Shown: piece by piece, positions 1-5,024 of the stretch
How positions within the stretch are numbered: position 1 is the stretch's first letter
Layout: every line of letters starts with the position of its first letter
NCBI GenBank assembly: GCA_027005175.1
Contig: JALTMC010000174.1
Span: 1 to 6,942 of the forward strand
DNA from: Myxococcales bacterium
GTDB lineage: Bacteria > Myxococcota_C > UBA6777
DNA: 6,942 bases
Direction of reading: 5' to 3'
Position numbers and translations under genes: made by a program
The notes under the pieces: model-generated
Database searches by the model: none
What the model was told of the DNA's origin: nothing
What the model saw: only the letters and a program-made list of their open reading frames with translations

Positions 1-315
1 AAGAAACCCAAAGCTTTCTTTAACACACAGGTTGTGTCATTGATCCAAGATAAAAAGACCGGGCTTCTCGTTCCCAACGCTCGTATCCAATTCTTCTATG
101 CTTGGGTCACCAAAAAAGGTGGCAACTATGAGTTTCAAAAGTACCTGAAGCCTGTTTATGACGGATTCCCCAGTTACCGGGCTGTGATTCGCATGAAACC
201 CACCAACTACACGCTGAAAGTTCGCGTTGATGCCCCGATGGCCGCCTCTCTCTCGCGTGTCCGGTATCCCAGCTATTCCACCACAATCAAAGATTTCCGA
301 CCCCCCTTAAAATAG
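1..315 (+). CDS. C-terminal fragment of an unidentified protein (5' end outside window)
   Basis: The frame is open from the first base and ends at TAG 313-315, giving 104 visible residues. The GTG at 34 is in frame, but the frame continues upstream through K-K-P-K-A-F-F-N-T-Q, so it is more likely an internal Val than the start. The visible part alternates hydrophobic and polar residues and looks beta-rich, with many Tyr and basic residues and no membrane segment. The order 'Gly-x-x-x-Pro' early, then 'LKPVYDG', 'SYRAVIRM' and 'NYTLKVRVDAP' faintly recalls the P19/Tp34 periplasmic iron-protein family, where the matching stretch usually reads HYG...NYKV...PP. The metal-binding His is absent here (Ser-Tyr-Arg in place of His-Tyr-Gly), so this is a fold-level guess only. 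The gene is convergent with the SGNH hydrolase. That the coding region is real is fairly sure; its function is unknown. Confidence 0.7.
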   Translation, partial: KKPKAFFNTQVVSLIQDKKTGLLVPNARIQFFYAWVTKKGGNYEFQKYLKPVYDGFPSYRAVIRMKPTNYTLKVRVDAPMAASLSRVRYPSYSTTIKDFRPPLK

Positions 316-330
316 TTTGAAGTCCACAAC

Positions 331-431
331 GGTGTATCAAGAGGGGCACTGACTTGCAGTCTGAACCTTCGGGAAAACCGAACCTTTCCTATCCACATGA
401 ACCGTGTATCAAAAGGAACACTTACTTGTAG
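331..431 (+). repeat. Pair of imperfect 29-bp direct repeats, period 72 bp
   Basis: Copy 1 is 331-359 and copy 2 is 403-431. They match at 23 of 29 positions, both containing GTGTATCAA followed by CACT.ACTTG.AG. Similarity extends upstream to a shared TCCACA (323-328 and 392-397), with a 3-base indel. Between the copies lies a small hairpin, ttcgg-gaaaa-ccgaa (368-382). The repeats fill the spacer between two convergent genes. Read in the frame of the upstream gene, past its stop, the copies give VSRGALTC and VSKGTLTC. The differences are mostly silent or conservative and the indel is one whole codon. Whether this is an old tandem peptide repeat or a DNA/RNA-level repeat cannot be told from the window. 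Confidence 0.7.
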
Positions 432-445
432 AGATTGTCATTTCT

Positions 446-1522
446 TTATTCGTTGATGATATTCATGATCATCTTGGTGATTTGGTCGTGTCCATCGGGG
501 TTTGGGTGAATGCATGTGAAGTCGAACCATCGTTTTGCGTTGGGTAGGTAGCATTCTGTGGATTTGTCTTGGTAGTGAAAGCCATGTCCACAGAATCGTT
601 CGAGCAGGAAGAAGATGTCGGACTTTGTCTCGACAGCTATTTTCATATAGGCTTCGTTGATGGCAACATAGACAGAGCGTCCTTCGGGCCAGGGTTTGTC
701 CAAACCGACTGCTTTAGAGGCTTTGCAACTTGCGACATCGCCCGTACCGTCTGTAAATTCATAGATGTTTCCAAACACAACAAAGGAGCCGTTGGGGAAT
801 CGCTTGGGGTCTTTGACCCACTCGACCGCATCGCGCAGTAGCTTTGTGCTTTGTTTTACTTTTTCCAGGATCTTGGTCAGACTCACCCCTTTCTGAGCAC
901 TTTTGGCGTAGCTTTGCATATCATTGCCACCGGATGTAAAAATGACCAGAGTTCGCTTCTTTTCTATTGGATTGGGAAGACAAGTTTGTAATTGCTTTTG
1001 GGGCTTAAGTAATAAGTCATCGTTACGCGCTCCCCACTTGGAGCAGTTTTTGATGGTGATGTTGTTGCCAAATTTCTTTTTTAACTGAACTGTCAATGAG
1101 TTTCTGAAGTAACGAGCTTCCGGTGTGGGGGGAGTTCCTTTGGTGATGGAGTCACCAACAAAGACCACTTGTTCTATCTTCGTGATCTTTTGATGGTTTG
1201 TTCCATCACAATGCTTTCCTATCGTGGGATTGTATTGTTTGTAATTGGGCTGGGGGTTCTTGCCTGGAGGCTGATCATAGAAACAAGGTTGCTGAGGCTC
1301 TTCCGGAATGGCCTCCGTTTTATTCTCCTCGGGAATTCCCGTCTTCTCGGGGGATATGTCGGGTTCGATGGTAGGCTCTGAACTCGCTTCTTGTGAGGTC
1401 GCGACATCGTGTTGTGATGCGTCAGAGGTTGCTTCTTTTGTGGCGGTAGGGTTGCCACAGCTCGTTGTCAGGGAGAGCACAAAACACCACAGAACCAATC
1501 CAAAACATACCATTCGAAACAC
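446..1522 (-). CDS. SGNH/GDSL-family hydrolase, predicted lipoprotein
   Basis: Predicted 358-residue envelope esterase-like hydrolase. I start it at GTG 1522-1520 because a strong AAGGAGG lies 8 bases upstream (1537-1531) and a signal peptide follows at once. The frame stays open to an ATG at 1696, but those 58 extra residues would precede the signal peptide. Residues 1-22 are a hydrophobic signal ending in LSLTTSC, so Cys22 is the likely lipidated residue (Thr at -3 is not ideal). About 23-80 is a Ser/Thr/Glu/Pro-rich tether. The catalytic domain shows block I GDSI (Ser125, nucleophile), a block II Gly in WGARND (Gly164), block III GGND (198-201, oxyanion Asn) and a block V HPNPDGH (His339). 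The usual Asp three residues before the His is Thr here; Asp334 lies at -5. Several Cys in the domain could form disulfides. Substrate is unknown: acyl or acetyl esters of lipid or polysaccharide are typical for the superfamily. Divergent from the RecD2 gene. Confidence 0.85.
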   Translation of the reverse strand: MFRMVCFGLVLWCFVLSLTTSCGNPTATKEATSDASQHDVATSQEASSEPTIEPDISPEKTGIPEENKTEAIPEEPQQPCFYDQPPGKNPQPNYKQYNPTIGKHCDGTNHQKITKIEQVVFVGDSITKGTPPTPEARYFRNSLTVQLKKKFGNNITIKNCSKWGARNDDLLLKPQKQLQTCLPNPIEKKRTLVIFTSGGNDMQSYAKSAQKGVSLTKILEKVKQSTKLLRDAVEWVKDPKRFPNGSFVVFGNIYEFTDGTGDVASCKASKAVGLDKPWPEGRSVYVAINEAYMKIAVETKSDIFFLLERFCGHGFHYQDKSTECYLPNAKRWFDFTCIHPNPDGHDQITKMIMNIINE

Positions 1523-1530
1523 GAGAGTGA

Positions 1531-1537
1531 CCTCCTT
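1531..1537 (-). promoter_or_regulatory. Ribosome binding site fixing the start of the SGNH lipoprotein
   Basis: On the minus strand this reads AAGGAGG, a near-perfect Shine-Dalgarno, 8 bases before GTG 1522. It chooses the GTG over the in-frame ATG at 1513 (17 bases away) and over the far upstream ATG at 1696. Confidence 0.8.
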
Positions 1538-1699
1538 ATTAAGTTCGTAGACATGAGCCGATTCATTTTTTCTTTTGCAACTTGAAAGAAACTCGTTCAC
1601 CGGGGATGTTTGCTCGCAAAAGACATCCGCTCTGGGTCGCAACGTCACAACCCATGACCCTCGATTCATGCTATCGTCAGATGTGTTCTGGGTCAAGCA

Positions 1700-1714
1700 T
1701 GTCAGGATATGACA
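1700..1714. promoter_or_regulatory. Possible operator: short inverted repeat upstream of RecD2 gene
   Basis: Arms TGTCA and TGACA are separated by 5 bases, 77 bases before the RecD2 ATG. Five-base arms arise often by chance. It does not match the E. coli LexA pattern CTGT-N8-ACAG or the alphaproteobacterial GTTC-N7-GTTC, so I do not call it an SOS box. Confidence 0.2.
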
Positions 1715-1790
1715 GGATGGCCTCTATTCTTCATGTTGTGATATTGTATTTGTTGTGTCGAAAAAAGAGGAGTAACTGAATACTAGGCCG

Positions 1791-3995
1791 ATGGAAAATC
1801 ATTCTTCTTCAACATCGGGGCGTGAGATTGTGCGAGGCTCGGTGGAGCGCATCACGTACGAACACCCCGACAGTGACTACAAAGTCCTTCGCATTAAAGT
1901 GGATGGGAGTTCTCTCCCTATCACAGTTGTGGGCAGTTTCTTGGATCCACAAATCGGTGAAGAGCTTCAGATGCATGGCTATTGGGCGCGGCATGCCCAG
2001 TATGGGCAACAGTTTAAGGTCCAGGCGTATGAGCGGCGTAGTCCGACAACGATACTTGGAATCCAGCGGTATCTCACTTCGATGGTGCGGGGAATTGGGC
2101 CGAAGTTGGCTGAACGCATGGTGACTTATTTTGGTTTGGAGACCTTGCGGATCATTGAGGAAGAGCCCGAACGTTTGGTTGAGGTGAAGGGGATCTCGAA
2201 GAGGCGGGTGGGGGATATTAAGCAGTCTTGGGATCGGCATCGCGCTCTCCAAGAGGTGATGGTGTTTTTGCGAGGGCACGATATTACACAAAATCAGGCA
2301 CTGCGGATCGTGCGAGAGTATGGGCGTGATGCGATATCCATCTTGCGAGCCAACCCCTATCGACTGGCTACGGAGATCAGAGGGATTGGATTTAAAACGG
2401 CTGACGCGATCGCACAATCTCTCGGTGTTCCTCCCGACAGCATGGAGCGTGCCCGCGCTGCTGTTCTCTTTCATCTGGGAAGAGGAGGAGAGCAAGGCCA
2501 TTTGTATATGCCATTGCATGAATTGTTGGGGGTGCTTACAGAGAGTTTAGCGATTCAGCCCACTCGTCTGGAAGATGCCGTATACGCGCTGGATCGCGAA
2601 GGCGAGCTGGTGATTGAGACTCTTGAGGATGACACCACAATCGTATATCGATCCGTTCTGGCCAACTGTGAACGTGGAGCTGCTCGTGATGTGAGAGCTT
2701 TGCTCAAACAAAAGGGGCGCCCTGAGCCGCCCAAGTTGACCGAGCGTCTTGAGCGATTTCAACTGGAGTCAGGTATCCGACTCGCTGCTTCACAAAAGGA
2801 AGCGATCACCATGGGCCTTTGTGCTCCGATCTCTGTGATAACAGGCGGACCTGGTACGGGAAAAACAACGATTGTACGGGCGATCTGTGAGATCTCGCAC
2901 GAACAAGGTCTGGAGGTGGTGTTGGCTGCTCCCACAGGGCGTGCGGCCAAGCGAATGCAAGAGGCTACGGGGTTGGGCTCCAAAACACTTCATCGACTGT
3001 TGGAGTTTTCTCCTCGTGATGGCTCTTACCAGCGGAATCAAGAGCGCCCCTTGGTTGGGGACCTGGTGATTGTTGACGAAGCTTCGATGATTGATATCTA
3101 TTTGTTTTACGCGCTCGTTCGAGCCATCCCTTATGGCTCTCGTTTGCTTTTGGTCGGCGACGCGGATCAACTCCCCTCTGTCGGACCTGGGCAGGTCCTC
3201 TCCGATCTGATCACATGTGAGTGCTTGCCCGTCACTCGCTTGAAGGAGATCTTTCGTCAGGTCGATGGAGGCTTGATTGTCGAAAATGCCCACCGCATTA
3301 ATTGTGGAAAAATGCCAGCTTTTCCAAAACCTCTCAACGATCAACTCCTCGACTTTTATTTTGTTCCCTGTGATGACCCTGGTAAAGCAGCCTCCATTGT
3401 GGTGGAGATGGTCACTCATCGCATCCCCAAGCGTTTTGGGCTTGATGCTTTGACGGATATTCAGGTCCTTTCCCCAATGCATCGAGGCCAGATCGGTGTC
3501 CAGAACCTCAACGACCTACTTCAGGAAAAACTCAACGCAAACAAGTCATCTTTGCGCTTTGGTAGTACATTGTTTTATGTGGGGGACAGGGTCCTGCAAA
3601 CCAGAAATGACTATGATAAAGATGTGTTTAATGGTGATGTCGGTTGGATCGAAGCTCTTGACGCTGAAGAGTTTACGATGAAGATACGTTTCGACGAACG
3701 AGTGATCGATTATGAGCGTTCAGACCTCGATGATCTGAGGCTGGCCTACGCTCTCAGTGTTCACAAGAGTCAGGGAAGTGAATATGCTGCCGTTGTCATG
3801 CCCGTGATGACCCAACATTATATGATGCTGCAACGCAACCTCTTGTACACCGGATTAACGCGTGGAAAACGTCTTGTTGTATTGGTTGGGACGGAAAAAG
3901 CGTTGCACATTGCTGTACAAAATGCACAGGTCCGAAATCGTTATAGTCGCCTTGACTGGCGGATCCGTGGCGGAAAACATGCTCCACCATCATGA
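1791..3995 (+). CDS. recD2: RecD2-type ATP-dependent DNA helicase (SF1B)
   Basis: Full-length 734-residue RecD-like helicase, close to D. radiodurans RecD2 (about 715) and B. subtilis YrrC (about 800). The family unwinds DNA 5'-3' and acts in repair and replication-fork maintenance without RecB or RecC. Residues 12-85 form the N-terminal OB-like part (GSVERITYE...). Helix-hairpin-helix motifs follow at GIGPKLAERM (101-110), KGISKRRVGDI (133-143) and IRGIGFKTADAIA (196-208). The motor shows a Q-motif-like ASQKEAI (333-339), Walker A GGPGTGKTT (352-360), motif Ia APTGRAAKRM (380-389), Walker B VIVDEAS (426-432), motif III GDADQLPSVGPG (456-467), SPMHRGQIG (561-569), motif V SVHKSQGSEY (656-665) and motif VI YTGLTRGKR (686-694). 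All ATPase residues are present, so it should be active. The ATG is weakly supported: AGAGGAG is 18 bases upstream, and an in-frame CTG at 1776 is nearer to it. The longer N-terminus of RecA-independent YrrC forms is absent. No recB/recC nearby. Confidence 0.96.
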   Translation: MENHSSSTSGREIVRGSVERITYEHPDSDYKVLRIKVDGSSLPITVVGSFLDPQIGEELQMHGYWARHAQYGQQFKVQAYERRSPTTILGIQRYLTSMVRGIGPKLAERMVTYFGLETLRIIEEEPERLVEVKGISKRRVGDIKQSWDRHRALQEVMVFLRGHDITQNQALRIVREYGRDAISILRANPYRLATEIRGIGFKTADAIAQSLGVPPDSMERARAAVLFHLGRGGEQGHLYMPLHELLGVLTESLAIQPTRLEDAVYALDREGELVIETLEDDTTIVYRSVLANCERGAARDVRALLKQKGRPEPPKLTERLERFQLESGIRLAASQKEAITMGLCAPISVITGGPGTGKTTIVRAICEISHEQGLEVVLAAPTGRAAKRMQEATGLGSKTLHRLLEFSPRDGSYQRNQERPLVGDLVIVDEASMIDIYLFYALVRAIPYGSRLLLVGDADQLPSVGPGQVLSDLITCECLPVTRLKEIFRQVDGGLIVENAHRINCGKMPAFPKPLNDQLLDFYFVPCDDPGKAASIVVEMVTHRIPKRFGLDALTDIQVLSPMHRGQIGVQNLNDLLQEKLNANKSSLRFGSTLFYVGDRVLQTRNDYDKDVFNGDVGWIEALDAEEFTMKIRFDERVIDYERSDLDDLRLAYALSVHKSQGSEYAAVVMPVMTQHYMMLQRNLLYTGLTRGKRLVVLVGTEKALHIAVQNAQVRNRYSRLDWRIRGGKHAPPS

Positions 3996-4004
3996 ATTTT
4001 TTTT
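3968..4004 (+). terminator. Possible weak intrinsic terminator of RecD2 gene
   Basis: TGGCGGA (3968-3974) can pair with TCCACCA (3983-3989) with one mismatch, and eight T follow at 3997-4004. The stem overlaps the last codons, and 7 bases separate it from the T run, which is more than in a classic terminator. A second weak hairpin (ctcaaa/tttgag, 4070-4087) lies further on without a T run. Confidence 0.3.
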
Positions 4005-4255
4005 CAGACGAATTGAATAAAACCAACCCCTCTTTCGACTAAGTAGGTGGGTGGGGAAACGATGACTCTCTCAAAGAGTAGTTTGAGGTGTCGTCTGTTT
4101 GTCGTGTCATCATAAATACGTCTGTCGTTGAGGGTGCATTTTTTGTACGACCTGTGGTGCTTTTGCGCCCTATATTGTCGGTCGGATGAAATGGACTCTA
4201 TGTATACCTGTAAGTCTTTTCCATTTGTTCGTATGAATCGTGGGAGAAATAGTGT
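3996..4255 (+). other. Intergenic region between RecD2 gene and the 217-residue gene
   Basis: 260 bases with T-rich stretches (3997-4004 and 4139-4144), a hairpin at 4070-4087 (6 bp, 6-base loop) and no convincing gene. TATATT at 4171-4176 could be a -10 box for the downstream gene, but the nearest TTGTAC (4143-4148) is 22 bases away, too far for a normal sigma-70 promoter. The short frame beginning at 4128 on the plus strand overlaps the next gene in another frame and has no support. Confidence 0.4.
4242..4247 (+). promoter_or_regulatory. Ribosome binding site of the 217-residue gene
   Basis: GGGAGA lies 8 bases before ATG 4256 and supports that start. Confidence 0.55.
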
Positions 4256-4909
4256 ATGTCCCAACATAAAAATCCTCGGAAAACCCCGACTCAACTCGCG
4301 TCTCGACGCAGATTTCACAGGCGGGTTTCTAACGATACAGCAGAGTATCCGAAAGTTCGTTTGCGACCCGAAGATATCGGAACGTTATTGCCAAAAGAGA
4401 CCCTCTCTTCCTGGGCTATCCAAAAGTTTGTACATGAACTCGACAGGGCTCCTGATAGCGAAGACGCGATTGGTACACTAACAAGTGAGTTTCCTTTTCA
4501 ATCTGATATCTCATCAAGTGAGTGGAATGCTTGGGAGGATGATTGGGAGTCCGTTCATGAGTCTCCCGTCGGAGCTTCCGATGACTGGCTTAATCCCAAC
4601 GCCATGTTGCAGTACTCCTTCGCACGTATGGAGATGATCTCCGATCCGGAGATGTTTGAACGCCAACTACGCTCTCTGTTGCGACAGTTCCTACAAGCTT
4701 TCGCTGTTGAATCTGTCCTCTCGGTTGACACCATCTCTCTGATCGACGGATTGTTCGAGCGTCTCTATGACTGTGCTGTTCGCTTGTTTATGCTGGATGA
4801 ACACCACCTGGCTTTTGTTCTCTTTCAGTGGCTTGTGCTTGCCAGACCCACCAACAAACTCGTTCTCTCTCATCTTCAACAACTCAGCTCCATCGTTCGA
4901 ATCGCTTAG
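4256..4909 (+). CDS. Protein of unknown function, 217 residues
   Basis: I do not recognise a family. The start ATG 4256 has GGGAGA 8 bases upstream, and the stop is TAG 4907-4909. Three parts are visible. Residues 1-36 are strongly basic (RKTPTQLASRRRFHRR) and could bind nucleic acid or phosphate. Residues 65-112 are acidic and Trp-rich, with Trp at 90, 93, 97 and 111 among Asp/Glu/Ser, and are probably disordered. Residues 115-217 look helical and amphipathic (MFERQLRSLLRQFLQAFAVE). The last helices, roughly 172-212, have the pattern A..LF..DEHHLAF..FQ.L....P.N....HL..L, which recalls a single degenerate TPR. No signal peptide or membrane segment, so cytoplasmic is likely. It lies 260 bases after RecD2 on the same strand, probably its own transcript, and is convergent with the TMTC-like gene. 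Base use matches its neighbours, so I believe the gene is real. Confidence 0.7.
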   Translation: MSQHKNPRKTPTQLASRRRFHRRVSNDTAEYPKVRLRPEDIGTLLPKETLSSWAIQKFVHELDRAPDSEDAIGTLTSEFPFQSDISSSEWNAWEDDWESVHESPVGASDDWLNPNAMLQYSFARMEMISDPEMFERQLRSLLRQFLQAFAVESVLSVDTISLIDGLFERLYDCAVRLFMLDEHHLAFVLFQWLVLARPTNKLVLSHLQQLSSIVRIA

Positions 4910-4924
4910 CCCGCCAACCATCAA

Positions 4925-5024
4925 CTCCAACCTTTTACTCCCAATTGTCAACAACGGGCGCGTCGATTGGCCCATCAAGAACACCAGTGTTGTTGGCTCC
5001 AACCTTTTATTCCCAGTTGTCAAC
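4925..5024. repeat. Pair of imperfect 28-bp direct repeats, period 72 bp
   Basis: Copy 1 is 4925-4952 and copy 2 is 4997-5024. They match at 26 of 28 positions: CTCCAACCTTTTA, then C or T, TCCCA, then A or G, TTGTCAAC. They sit between the convergent 217-residue gene and the TMTC-like gene, and copy 2 overlaps the last codons of the latter (stop at 5022-5020). In the frame of the plus-strand gene, past its stop, the copies read LQPFTPNCQ and LQPFIPSCQ; on the minus strand they read TIGSKRLE and TTGNKRLE. A short inverted repeat, gttgg-ct-ccaac, spans 4992-5003. Confidence 0.8.

Larger units (their letters stand above)
1523..1790. other. Divergent intergenic region between SGNH hydrolase and RecD2 genes
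   Basis: These 268 bases must carry the promoters of both divergent genes. I could not find a -35/-10 pair good enough to call on either strand. There is a short inverted repeat tgtca-ggata-tgaca (1700-1714) and another, gggtc/gaccc (1634-1638 with 1656-1660). The AGAGGAG at 1766-1772 is a good Shine-Dalgarno sequence but sits 18 bases from the RecD2 ATG. Small open frames here have no signs of being genes. Confidence 0.5.

Noticed and set aside
331-431. CRISPR array
   Set aside because: Only two diverged copies, a spacer of about 43 bases with no further units, and no cas genes nearby.
1355-1385. tRNA T-arm-like GGTTCGATG
   Set aside because: It sits inside the coding region of the lipoprotein tether, and no acceptor stem or anticodon arm can be drawn around it.
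1700-1714. LexA/SOS box upstream of the RecD2 gene
   Set aside because: The inverted repeat does not fit the known LexA consensus types I can recall, and its arms are only five bases.
1582-1779. 65-residue open frame on the plus strand between the divergent genes
   Set aside because: No ribosome binding site, no recognisable protein features, and it lies in the region that must hold both promoters.
1809-2519. 236-residue open frame antisense to the RecD2 gene
   Set aside because: Its composition (His, Pro, Ser, Arg, Leu-rich) is that of the reverse strand of a coding region, and the RecD2 frame is unambiguous.
2790-3482. 230-residue open frame antisense to the RecD2 motor domain
   Set aside because: It overlaps conserved helicase motifs on the other strand and shows no domain of its own.
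4691-5023. 110-residue minus-strand frame covering the repeat pair
   Set aside because: It runs antisense through the 217-residue gene, and its apparent repeats are just the DNA repeat translated; no ribosome binding site was seen.
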